Positions 33,884-42,852 of a stretch of 64,000 bases of DNA are shown one piece after another (the stretch's first letter is position 1; every line of letters starts with the position of its first letter). Both the position numbers and the translations under genes were made by a program. The notes under the pieces are model-generated. The model was not told where the DNA came from. It did no database searches and saw only the letters and a list, made by a program, of their open reading frames with translations. Source of the stretch: Casp-actino8 sp001510335 (lineage in GTDB: Bacteria; Actinomycetota; Acidimicrobiia; Acidimicrobiales; Ilumatobacteraceae); assembly GCA_027729635.1 (NCBI GenBank), contig JAQCEM010000005.1, positions 18,489 through 82,488 on the forward strand. The letters are read 5' to 3'.

Positions 33884-36800
33884 GAGCCACCTCCATCACG
33901 CGATTCAATGTTTCTTCTTCGTTGAGTCCATTTGATTTGGCGTCAGCCATGACTTCAAGAACCCGCTTGTAGTCACGAGGCATGACTTTGCGGAAGTTGG
34001 CTGACTCGGTTGCCCAACTACCTAAAACCTTCGCGGCAACGGCACTATCGGTTTCGGTGAGATGCACCGTCAGGATTGCCTTCAACTCTTCAAGATCTGC
34101 ACTTGACAGTGATTCAAGCTCGACCAACTCGTAGTTGACCTTGGCCCCAAATACCGATTGCGGGTCGTAGACATAAGCGATACCACCAGACATACCAGCC
34201 GCAAAGTTGCGACCAGTCGGTCCAAGCACTACGACTCGACCACCGGTCATGTATTCGCAACCGTGGTCGCCGACACCTTCGACGACTGCTGTTGCTCCCG
34301 AGTTACGCACACAGAAACGTTCACCGACCATCCCACGCAAGTAGATTTCGCCGCTGGTTGCGCCATAACCAATAACGTTGCCAGCAATGACATTGTCTTC
34401 GGCGACAAATGAAGTCGAGCTATCGGGCCGTACCACAATGCGACCACCCGACAAACCTTTACCGACATAGTCGTTGGCGTCTCCAGCAAGACGCAAGGTG
34501 ATTCCCTTTGGTACGAAGGCGCCAAAACTCTGGCCAGCGGATCCGCTGAAGTCGATGCTGATGGTGTCATCGGGCAGACCAGCGCCAGCCCAACGACGAG
34601 TTACTGCATTGCCCAGCATCGTTCCGACCGTACGGTTGATGTTCTGAATCGGGGATGAGAAACGAATCTTCTCGCCAGTTTCTATGCTCTTGGCAGCACG
34701 AGCCATGAGTTCGTTGTCAAGCGCTCCACTCAACCCATGATCTTGGGCGACCGAGTTGTACATCGTCTGCTCGTAGGGGTTTTGAGCCACCGCAAGAATC
34801 GGCGAAATATCAAGGCCCTTGGCTTTCCAGTGATCGATGGCATCTTTGGTGTTCAGCAATTCGCTACGCCCCACCATCTCTTCAATCGTACGGAATCCAA
34901 GTTCAGCCATGATCTCGCGAACCTCTTCGGCAATGAATTCAAAAAAGTTCACGACGAACTCAGGCTTGCCACTAAAGCGTGCTCGCAGAACTGGGTTCTG
35001 GGTGGCAACACCAACTGGGCAAGTGTCAAGGTGACATGCACGCATCATGACGCAACCGCTCACAACAAGCGGAGCCGTCGCGAAACCAAACTCTTCTGCT
35101 CCGAGAAGTGCGGCCACAACGACGTCACGTCCGGTCTTCATCTGTCCATCTGCCTGCACAACAATGCGGTCGCGTAAACCATTCAGCATCAACGTCTGCT
35201 GTGCTTCGGCTAAACCGAGTTCCCAAGGGCCACCTGCATGTTTCAGCGATGTCAACGGTGATGCCCCAGTCCCACCATCGTGGCCAGAAATCAGAACGAC
35301 GTCTGCTTTGGCCTTGCTCACACCAGCAGCAACTGTTCCAACTCCAACTTCCGCAACTAACTTCACATGTACACGCGCTAACGGGTTTGAGTTCTTGAGG
35401 TCGTGAATGAGTTGCTTGAGATCTTCAATCGAATAGATGTCGTGGTGAGGCGGCGGACTAATGAGTCCAACGCCTGGCGTCGAGTAACGAGTCTTCGCTA
35501 TCCATGGGTACACCTTGTACCCAGGCAATTGTCCGCCTTCGCCCGGCTTGGCGCCTTGAGCCATCTTGATCTGCAAATCATCAGCATTCACGAGGTATTC
35601 GCTCGTCACGCCAAATCGACCAGATGCCACTTGCTTGATTGACGAACGAAGCGTCGGGTCATGGAGGCGCTCTGGATCTTCGCCACCTTCGCCGGTATTG
35701 CTCTTGCCGCCAATTGAGTTCATCGCAACTGCAAGAGTTTCATGAGCCTCGGCCGAAATTGATCCATAACTCATTGCACCCGTTGAGAATCGCTTCACAA
35801 TGTTTGACACCGATTCAACTTCGTCAATTGAAATAGGCGTACGACCATTTCTGTTGAATTCAAAAAGACCACGCAAAGTAGCGAGGTGCCTTGACTGATC
35901 ATTCACCAACTGGGTGTACTGTCGAAAAATGTCGTAACGCTTGGCGCGAGTTGCATGCTGCAACTTAAATACCGTCTCGGGGTTGAATACGTGAAACTCG
36001 CCTTCACGACGCCACTGGTATTCACCACCGAGTTCAAGTTTGCGATGCGCGCGACGCTCAGGGTTCTTCGGGTAGGCAACGGCATGACGCGATGCAACTT
36101 CTGAGGCGATCTCATCAAGTCCGATTCCACCGAGGCGACTGACGGTTCCGGTGAAATACTCATCGATCAGTTCGGTGCCGAGACCAATGGCTTCAAAGAT
36201 CTGTGCTCCGGTGTACGAAGCGACAGTACTCACGCCCATCTTCGACATCACTTTCAAGATGCCCTTGCCAGAGGCCTTGATGTACTTCTTCAGTGCATAT
36301 TCGGCATCAACGCCACCAAGACCATGAACATCTTCCCGAATCATGTCTTCGATTGATTCAAAGGCGAGGTACGGGTTGATCGCTCCAGCACCGAAGCCAA
36401 CCAAGAGAGCCATGTGATGCACTTCGCGAGCATCGCCCGACTCAACAATCAGACCAACTTGTGTACGAGTTTTTTCACGAATGAGATGGTGGTGAACTGC
36501 CGCAGTCAACAACAACGACGGAATCGGAGCCAATACTTCATCGCTATTGCGATCAGATAAAACAATGACCCGAGCACCAGATTCGATTGCTGCAGAAACT
36601 CCTGCCCTGATGTCATCAAGCGCGCCCTTCAGGGCCTCTCCACCACCGCCGACGCGGTACAAGCCCGAGACAACATGCGCATGAAGTTCTGGAAACGAAC
36701 CGTCGTCATCGGCATGAACGATCTTGGCGAGTTCATCGTTGTCAATGATCGGAAAAGGCAATACCAATTGGCGACAACTCTCTGGACCCGGATTCAGCAA

Positions 36801-38444
36801 GTTGCTTTCGGGACCAATGGTTGAACCAACGCTCGTCACGACTTCTTCACGAATCGCGTCAAGGGGCGGGTTGGTTACTTGAGCAAACAACTGCTGGAAG
36901 TAATCAAACAACAGTCGCGGACGATCGGACAACACCGCAATTGGTGTGTCGGTTCCCATTGAACCAATCGGTTCAGTTCCGGTTTTCGAAGTTGGTGCAA
37001 GGATGACCTTGAGTTCTTCGTGCGTATACCCAAACATCTGCTGACGGCGCATCACGCTGTCGTGGCTGTAGACCATGTGTTCGCGTTCGGGAAGGTCGGC
37101 GAGTTCGATCAATCCGTCCGACAACCATTCTTCATACGGTTCGGCAGCGGCCAATGATTGCTTGATCTCTTCGTCTTCAACAATGCAACCTTGTGCAGTA
37201 TCAATCAAAAACATACGGCCAGGCTGCAAACGTCCCTTTCGCACCACTTTGCTTTGATCTATATCGAGAACACCGACTTCTGAGGCCAGCACGACCATGT
37301 CATCGTCGGTCACCCAAAAACGACTCGGGCGTAGTCCGTTACGGTCGAGTACTGCACCAATCACAGTTCCGTCAGTGAACGCCACACAGGCTGGTCCATC
37401 CCAAGGTTCCATCAATGACGAATGGAAGCGATAGAAAGCCCGCTTCTTGGCGTCCATCGTTTCATGATTCTCCCAAGCTTCAGGAATCATCATGAGTACG
37501 GCATGCGGCAATGAACGTCCACCAAAGTGCAAGAGCTCAAGTACTTCGTCAAAACTTGCCGAGTCACTACCGCCAACGGTGCAAATCGGGAATGCTCGTT
37601 CAAGACCTGGAATGAGATCGGACTGCAACAGTGCCTCACGCGTACGCATCCAGTTGCGATTGCCTTGCACCGTGTTGATTTCTCCGTTATGAGCGATGAA
37701 TCGATATGGGTGAGCCAACGGCCACGATGGAAAAGTATTCGTTGAGAAGCGGCTGTGCACCAAAGCCAAAGCACTCTCGACTCGCTCATCGGCAAGATCG
37801 GGATAGAACGCTCCAAGTTGCGGAGTCGTGAACATGCCCTTGTAAATAATCGTGCGGCAACTCAAAGAAGGGAAATACGTCTTTTGTTCGGCCGGAAGAT
37901 CATGTTCGACTCGCTTACGAGTCACAAACACTCTGCGATCAAGATCAATGCCTGAAGCACCTTGAGGATCGCTCAAGAACAACTGGCGAAATGTTGGCAT
38001 GACTGCTCGTGCACCCGCACCAAGAGTCGTGGGGTCAGTCGGAACATCACGCCAGCCCAAAACAGTGAGACCTTCTTCGCGAGCGATGGCTTCAATTGCA
38101 CTCTGAGCTTTGGCGGCAACAGAAACATCTGACGGCAAGAAAGCCATACCAACGACGTACGAACCAGCGACTGGCAATTCAAAGTTGACGACACCGCGCA
38201 AGAAACGATCGGGAATCTGCAACAACACACCAGCACCGTCACCAGTGTCAGCCTCGGCACCAGTGGCGCCACGATGTTCCATGTTGCACAGTGCACCGAG
38301 CCCGCGCTTGACGATGTCGTGCGAGGCGCGACCCTTGATGTCGGCGACAAACGAGACACCACAGGCATCATGCTCAAAGCGAGGGTCATATAAGCCATGC
38401 GCTGTCGGCAGGCCAGAAGGATTGATCTGGGGGTACATCGTCAT
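33876..38444 (-). CDS. gltB: Glutamate synthase (NADPH) large subunit
   Basis: Alpha subunit, about 1522 residues, that converts glutamine and 2-oxoglutarate to two glutamates. The N-terminal glutamine amidotransferase nucleophile is the Cys in HDACGVSFVAD, exposed after removal of a short propeptide. Later features are the FMN/2-oxoglutarate domain (KMAQGAKPGEGGQLPGYKV split by a short gap, HDGGTGASPLTS), the 3Fe-4S cysteines in CVMMRACHLDTCPVGVATQ, and the C-terminal GXGXG beta-helix (GGRIVVRPD, GDHGCEYMTGGRVVVLG). The frame is open five codons upstream to a GTG, but ATG at 38444 (or two codons later) is more plausible. It is transcribed away from a 424-bp gap that should hold its promoter. 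Confidence 0.96.
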   Translation of the reverse strand: MTMYPQINPSGLPTAHGLYDPRFEHDACGVSFVADIKGRASHDIVKRGLGALCNMEHRGATGAEADTGDGAGVLLQIPDRFLRGVVNFELPVAGSYVVGMAFLPSDVSVAAKAQSAIEAIAREEGLTVLGWRDVPTDPTTLGAGARAVMPTFRQLFLSDPQGASGIDLDRRVFVTRKRVEHDLPAEQKTYFPSLSCRTIIYKGMFTTPQLGAFYPDLADERVESALALVHSRFSTNTFPSWPLAHPYRFIAHNGEINTVQGNRNWMRTREALLQSDLIPGLERAFPICTVGGSDSASFDEVLELLHFGGRSLPHAVLMMIPEAWENHETMDAKKRAFYRFHSSLMEPWDGPACVAFTDGTVIGAVLDRNGLRPSRFWVTDDDMVVLASEVGVLDIDQSKVVRKGRLQPGRMFLIDTAQGCIVEDEEIKQSLAAAEPYEEWLSDGLIELADLPEREHMVYSHDSVMRRQQMFGYTHEELKVILAPTSKTGTEPIGSMGTDTPIAVLSDRPRLLFDYFQQLFAQVTNPPLDAIREEVVTSVGSTIGPESNLLNPGPESCRQLVLPFPIIDNDELAKIVHADDDGSFPELHAHVVSGLYRVGGGGEALKGALDDIRAGVSAAIESGARVIVLSDRNSDEVLAPIPSLLLTAAVHHHLIREKTRTQVGLIVESGDAREVHHMALLVGFGAGAINPYLAFESIEDMIREDVHGLGGVDAEYALKKYIKASGKGILKVMSKMGVSTVASYTGAQIFEAIGLGTELIDEYFTGTVSRLGGIGLDEIASEVASRHAVAYPKNPERRAHRKLELGGEYQWRREGEFHVFNPETVFKLQHATRAKRYDIFRQYTQLVNDQSRHLATLRGLFEFNRNGRTPISIDEVESVSNIVKRFSTGAMSYGSISAEAHETLAVAMNSIGGKSNTGEGGEDPERLHDPTLRSSIKQVASGRFGVTSEYLVNADDLQIKMAQGAKPGEGGQLPGYKVYPWIAKTRYSTPGVGLISPPPHHDIYSIEDLKQLIHDLKNSNPLARVHVKLVAEVGVGTVAAGVSKAKADVVLISGHDGGTGASPLTSLKHAGGPWELGLAEAQQTLMLNGLRDRIVVQADGQMKTGRDVVVAALLGAEEFGFATAPLVVSGCVMMRACHLDTCPVGVATQNPVLRARFSGKPEFVVNFFEFIAEEVREIMAELGFRTIEEMVGRSELLNTKDAIDHWKAKGLDISPILAVAQNPYEQTMYNSVAQDHGLSGALDNELMARAAKSIETGEKIRFSSPIQNINRTVGTMLGNAVTRRWAGAGLPDDTISIDFSGSAGQSFGAFVPKGITLRLAGDANDYVGKGLSGGRIVVRPDSSTSFVAEDNVIAGNVIGYGATSGEIYLRGMVGERFCVRNSGATAVVEGVGDHGCEYMTGGRVVVLGPTGRNFAAGMSGGIAYVYDPQSVFGAKVNYELVELESLSSADLEELKAILTVHLTETDSAVAAKVLGSWATESANFRKVMPRDYKRVLEVMADAKSNGLNEEETLNRVMEVARG

Positions 38445-38868
38445 CTCTCTAGGTTCCACGAACTAAATGGGTTGTGGCTCCCGGGACGACGCTGGCCCGA
38501 TCGACAAAGACAACTCTATGGTCTGCCTCGGCTTCCAGCCAACCAATTAAGCCCGCTTGTTTCTCATTGCCGAATATCGCCTTGTGAAAAAGGTGACACC
38601 GACTAAGTTCAAAATGTGAAGAACAAGGTGCCCACAGAACTTCGGACCCAAAAGACTAAGCAGAATTCGGCTGAAGGAGAATCCTCAATAAATCCAAAAT
38701 CTGCATTTGATCAGACGATCAGGCCACCTTTAAGAACGGCCAAACTAGGCAACCTTCCGCGACACAAGTCTCAGATGAAAACAGAAACAGCCATCAACGA
38801 AGACCGAGGTGACTGAGCGAGATTATCTCTTTTCGCCTATTTTCCGAAGAGTGGAGACCTTGCAGTTT
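38445..38868. other. Intergenic region upstream of gltB
   Basis: The longest gene-free stretch of the window. It must contain the gltB promoter, but I see no convincing -35/-10 pair or riboswitch. On the reverse strand an uninterrupted 60-odd-codon frame ends at a TAG just before the gltB start (around 38450) and reads like protein (GNEKQAGLIGWLEAEADHRV and onward) but has no start codon, so it may be a remnant. A 66-codon GTG frame on the forward strand (38616-38816) is Lys/Thr-rich and unconvincing. The region also contains the downstream edge of the enoyl-CoA hydratase gene's transcript. Confidence 0.5.
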
Positions 38869-39690
38869 TCAGCTCGGGTCGATGAAGTTGGCGGGGCGCT
38901 TTTCGAAGTTCGACATCACGGCCTCAACCTGATTCGGGCGACCAATCAATGAGCCAATGACCCGACGTTCTTCGGCGAACTGTTCGGCCGCGCCAGCCGA
39001 AAACACTCGGTTAAACAGTTCCTTAGACCCGCGAATTGCGTCGGGGCTACGGCCAGCGATTTCGGCGGCCATCACCATTGCATCTTCGCGAGGTGTATCT
39101 GACAAACGGGTCGCCAGTCCCAAATCAAAGGCTTCACGGCCGCTAAACACTCGCGCCGTGAACGTCAGTTCTTTAGCGACATCGGGACGTACCAAATTCG
39201 ACAGAACCTGAGTTCCACTCATATCGGGCACGAGACCCCAGTGAGTTTCACGAACCGACATCTGAGTATCGGGGTGCACGATGCGAATATCAGCACCAAG
39301 GCAAATCTGAATTCCGCCGCCAAGAGCGTGTCCGTGGACAGCGGCAATCACCGGTAAGGGAATCTCTTGCCAGACCCAGGCGACTTGCTGACCAAGATGC
39401 GTAATGCGACCAGCGACCATGGTGCCCGGATTGCCTTCGCCGGCATTTTCGGCTTTCGTGCCACCGGCCATTTGCTGAAAGGAACCGAAGTCGAGCCCTG
39501 CACAAAAGGACGAACCCTCACCCGACAGCACCACGACGCGCACCGACTTATCGGACTTGAGTTTTTCTCCGGTAGCCGCCAAAGCCAAGAACATTTCATT
39601 GTCCAGGGCATTGCGCTTATCGGGACGGTTCATGCGCACATCGGCGATTCCGTTGCTAATAGTTACTGAGACGCGATCTTCAACAGCCAT
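38869..39690 (-). CDS. Enoyl-CoA hydratase/isomerase (crotonase) family
   Basis: Crotonase-fold protein of 273 residues. The CoA-binding and oxyanion-hole segments are visible as MNRPDKRNALDNEM, SSFCAGLDFG and AAVHGHALGGGIQICLGAD. The position after the second oxyanion block, where hydratases carry a catalytic Glu, reads THWGLVPDMSG, so the usual Glu of hydratases is replaced; isomerase, dehalogenase or another crotonase activity is possible. The preferred start is ATG 39690; a TTG 21 bases upstream is the alternative. It is monocistronic as far as the layout shows. Confidence 0.85.
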   Translation of the reverse strand: MAVEDRVSVTISNGIADVRMNRPDKRNALDNEMFLALAATGEKLKSDKSVRVVVLSGEGSSFCAGLDFGSFQQMAGGTKAENAGEGNPGTMVAGRITHLGQQVAWVWQEIPLPVIAAVHGHALGGGIQICLGADIRIVHPDTQMSVRETHWGLVPDMSGTQVLSNLVRPDVAKELTFTARVFSGREAFDLGLATRLSDTPREDAMVMAAEIAGRSPDAIRGSKELFNRVFSAGAAEQFAEERRVIGSLIGRPNQVEAVMSNFEKRPANFIDPS

Positions 39691-39745
39691 GGGTACATCT
39701 TGACAGGTCAACAGTTCGGGTGTCGTAGCCTGCCAGACTCAACTT

Positions 39746-41341
39746 GTGGCTCGGTTTAAAGAACGACTCTCCCTCAGTCAGCTGACTGGCCAGGGGCCTT
39801 GGGTTTTAGCGGCGTACGGCCTTGCCGCATTGGGTGCACTAACCGTCGGCATCCTGCAATTTCGCCACGGTATCGTCCACCTACTCGACACTGTGACCTA
39901 TTGGAGCGGAGCCGAGGCCACCAGCAACGGGCATCCATTCACGACCAATCTTGCACCATCATTTTCCAACTTCTCGGCGATTGAGTTTCTCGAACGTTCT
40001 GGCCGACTGCCATTCGTGGACTTCCCTGTTGGCTATCCCCTAGTTGCCGGAGTACTCGGAATCATCATCGGAACTCGTCATGCGATGGAACTTGTATGCA
40101 TCGTCGCTCTGATCGCAATCGCGATTGCTTTCATTACTGGCGCCAAGAAATCAACCGAGTCTAAGATCGCCCCTTTATTGCTCGGCGCAACGGGAATCTT
40201 GATCACGATGTCACCCGCAACCCGACTCGTCACCCAAGGTGCACTATCTGAACCGTTGTTTTGTGCGGTCGCATTGTGGCTCGTCATCGCACTCGCAAAA
40301 TTCCGCAGTGACGGAAAGTGGGCTCCTGTCGTTGCTCTGTCAATCGCTGCTGGCCTGTTGCGCTTTATCGGAGCACCGCTCGCGATACTCGCTGGATGGG
40401 AGCGCTATCAAAAGACTGGGCGCAAACTGTCATCTTTGATATGGACGATCGCGATGATGATCCCAGCCGCCTCCAATATTCTGTGGGCGTCATCTGCAGG
40501 TGGTGGACATAACGCTGGATGGCGCGGACTCGGACGACTCGATATTGAAGTCTTCGTCCGCTCAATCGGCGGCTGGTTTGATGCCAAACAGGGCGACCTA
40601 CGCCGGACGTATTTCACGAATGAAGGTCCCTCATGGTGGTCATGGTTTGTCGCAACCGCCTGGCTAGTAGTGGTCATCGTTGCGCTCTACAGCATCGTGC
40701 GCCGACGTCATTTTCTGACAGCAACAGCCGAGTTCGCACTGGCAGCTTCAGCCATTATCTCGGCAGGATTAGTTGCGGGAATGATGGGATTTGATGCATT
40801 AGTGATTGCCGATAACCGCTTGATGTTGCCAACTGGCATTCTCACTCTCGCGGCAATCGTTTGGTCAGTGCACGAATTCGTGAGCAAACAAAATGGATTA
40901 CGTCGCACGCAAAGCTTTTCACCCGCGATGGCCAGCCTCATTCTTTTTGCCCTGCTTGCAGTACGACCCTGGAATATTGCCGAGAGCTTCAGCGATAGTT
41001 CTGAACTTAAGCCGTATTCAATTGCCGCGCTTCAATCGGGTGCCGCAATCATCATCACGAATGATGCCGACGGAGTCCATTGGGATACCGGCCTGCCGTC
41101 TGCGTATGCGCCACTTCCGGTCAAAGCACTGACCGGAGAGGCTCAAGATGTCGCAACTTTGTATGCAGAACTTCCTTGCGCACTACTGCGACACAACGGT
41201 GCTGTCGTTCTGAGTAACGATTTCACTTTTTCGGGCGCAAACAACGAGTTGCTCACCCAAGAAGTTGAGGCTGACCGGTTAACAGTCGAGGCAACTGACT
41301 CGGCAACTGTCTACTTCCCTACTGCTACTTCGTGTGATTGA
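39746..41341 (+). CDS. Polytopic membrane protein, GT-C glycosyltransferase-like
   Basis: A 531-residue integral membrane protein with about ten hydrophobic helices over residues 15-400 and a soluble C-terminal region of about 120 residues. The first extracytoplasmic loop carries an acidic motif (LLDTVTYWSGAEA) and a later FPVGYPLVAG, the pattern of GT-C polyprenyl-phosphate-sugar glycosyltransferases. I cannot name a subfamily. The start is GTG. Its last 31 bases overlap the 3' end of the next, convergent gene. The neighbourhood of another GT-C-like protein and an OafA-type acyltransferase suggests envelope glycan assembly (inference). Confidence 0.72.
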   Translation: MARFKERLSLSQLTGQGPWVLAAYGLAALGALTVGILQFRHGIVHLLDTVTYWSGAEATSNGHPFTTNLAPSFSNFSAIEFLERSGRLPFVDFPVGYPLVAGVLGIIIGTRHAMELVCIVALIAIAIAFITGAKKSTESKIAPLLLGATGILITMSPATRLVTQGALSEPLFCAVALWLVIALAKFRSDGKWAPVVALSIAAGLLRFIGAPLAILAGWERYQKTGRKLSSLIWTIAMMIPAASNILWASSAGGGHNAGWRGLGRLDIEVFVRSIGGWFDAKQGDLRRTYFTNEGPSWWSWFVATAWLVVVIVALYSIVRRRHFLTATAEFALAASAIISAGLVAGMMGFDALVIADNRLMLPTGILTLAAIVWSVHEFVSKQNGLRRTQSFSPAMASLILFALLAVRPWNIAESFSDSSELKPYSIAALQSGAAIIITNDADGVHWDTGLPSAYAPLPVKALTGEAQDVATLYAELPCALLRHNGAVVLSNDFTFSGANNELLTQEVEADRLTVEATDSATVYFPTATSCD

Positions 41342-42852
41342 TTATCTCGCTTGCGAATTCGCCGATAGCAGCGCTGAACGACAGGCACAACGAGTGCCAA
41401 GAACATCACCGTCACTATCGGATCAACCATCGTGCGAAAACGAGATTGCTCTCCAAGTTCGGCTATTGCCCCAACGATCACAGTAAATACCACGGTGAAA
41501 GATCCGATGAGAAAGACCGGCGCTGTTGAACTCAAAACTTTTCGTCGGAGCCGCTGAATGATCTGCCACAACCCAATCCAACCAATCGAGAGATACATCG
41601 GAATCAGCGTTAACCCAAAGTCAGCCTGAGCTTCCAGTTGCCCGTAAATCGGCGTTCCCCAACCTTCGGTTGACAGTATTCCCCCGAAATCAAGTCGGGC
41701 AACCGAAAACAATTGATCGAGTCCTCGCACAACCACCGAAGAACTCTCTGATGGAATCGGCGAAACTGCAATCGTTGTTCGCAAAGACCACATACGACCC
41801 TCAAGCCACGCTTCGGGGTGCTCTCTAATAACGGCGATGGCATCTTTGCCAGCTTGATCAAAGATCGGAAGGAAACACTCGGCGTTAAAGTTCGGACTCC
41901 ATTGATCGGTTGTGCGAGTGAGCTCAGTCAGTGCTCGGAAGTTGTGCTCAGGCACACAAGGTTCGACAACATCTTGATAGAGCTCATAATTTCCAAATGG
42001 ACCAATCATTGCGATGTCGGAGATTTGACCCTTCGCATACATTTCATCAAGGTCGTCTTTTGGCAGAACAGGAATGACAGCGCGTTGCATATTCATACCG
42101 AACCAACTCGACAACGTCGCATGACCAAACACAACTTGGTTCTTGGCCATCCAGCCGCCCATGAAAATCACAGGGATTGACAACACCAAGATCGCCGATT
42201 TCCAGTTAATGCGATGTCGCATCAACCACAATCCGAATAGCACGATCAAGATGGCCCAAACCGGATGAAACAAACTTCGGGTGAGCGCAGTAACGGTGAC
42301 CGCACTTGCCAAAATAATTAACGAGCGCCGCACATTCACTCTCCGCGACAAATCGGCGATGGCAATCAAAACCACCAGCAGCAGCCCAGCAGTTGCCAAT
42401 TCGTACGTTGGTTCGAACGCACCTTTGAAAACTTCTGGGTGTAAAGTCGCAATCGACGCCACGATAACTGCGGTATTTCGCGACATTCCCAATCGTCGGG
42501 CTAACACCGCTGCGAGCCATGCGACGGCAATACCAATCGTCGCCATGAGTGCTTGCAGTGTGAGCCGATCAGAAAATGGCGATACCCAAGCAGCGGTGCC
42601 CAACAACAAGTTCCATAGCGGTGGCTGAATATGCAGATAGAAAACGCTGTGCAATGGATCGGTCGACAAGATGTCCCACGGAATGAGCTGCCAACCAAAA
42701 TTGAGATAGTCAGTGTTGAATCTTTGACCGGTCAGACAAACGAGAACATAGACCGCGAACCAAATCAGAGCCGTGAGCGGACCAGCTTGGCGCAGAACTA
42801 TGGGAACTTTGGTCGTTTCATTACGGGTTTCATTACGGAGCGACATACACAT
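41311..42852 (-). CDS. Polytopic membrane protein, GT-C/GT39-like glycosyltransferase
   Basis: A 513-residue membrane protein with about eleven helices. The early loop contains FNTDYLNFGWQLIPWD and a conserved-looking HIQPPLWNLLLG, typical of GT39/PMT-type (ArnT-like) glycosyltransferases that use lipid-linked sugars on the outer face of the membrane. A periplasmic domain lies in the middle (CVPEHNFRALTELTR). The start overlaps the stop of the upstream acyltransferase gene by 14-20 bases (ATG 42852 or 42846), so the two are translationally linked. Family membership is by pattern only. Confidence 0.75.
   Translation of the reverse strand: MCMSLRNETRNETTKVPIVLRQAGPLTALIWFAVYVLVCLTGQRFNTDYLNFGWQLIPWDILSTDPLHSVFYLHIQPPLWNLLLGTAAWVSPFSDRLTLQALMATIGIAVAWLAAVLARRLGMSRNTAVIVASIATLHPEVFKGAFEPTYELATAGLLLVVLIAIADLSRRVNVRRSLIILASAVTVTALTRSLFHPVWAILIVLFGLWLMRHRINWKSAILVLSIPVIFMGGWMAKNQVVFGHATLSSWFGMNMQRAVIPVLPKDDLDEMYAKGQISDIAMIGPFGNYELYQDVVEPCVPEHNFRALTELTRTTDQWSPNFNAECFLPIFDQAGKDAIAVIREHPEAWLEGRMWSLRTTIAVSPIPSESSSVVVRGLDQLFSVARLDFGGILSTEGWGTPIYGQLEAQADFGLTLIPMYLSIGWIGLWQIIQRLRRKVLSSTAPVFLIGSFTVVFTVIVGAIAELGEQSRFRTMVDPIVTVMFLALVVPVVQRCYRRIRKRDNQSHEVAVGK

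Noticed and set aside
38616..38816. 66-codon GTG frame in the gltB upstream gap
   Set aside because: Low-complexity Lys/Thr/Gln composition, no ribosome-binding site and no family resemblance.
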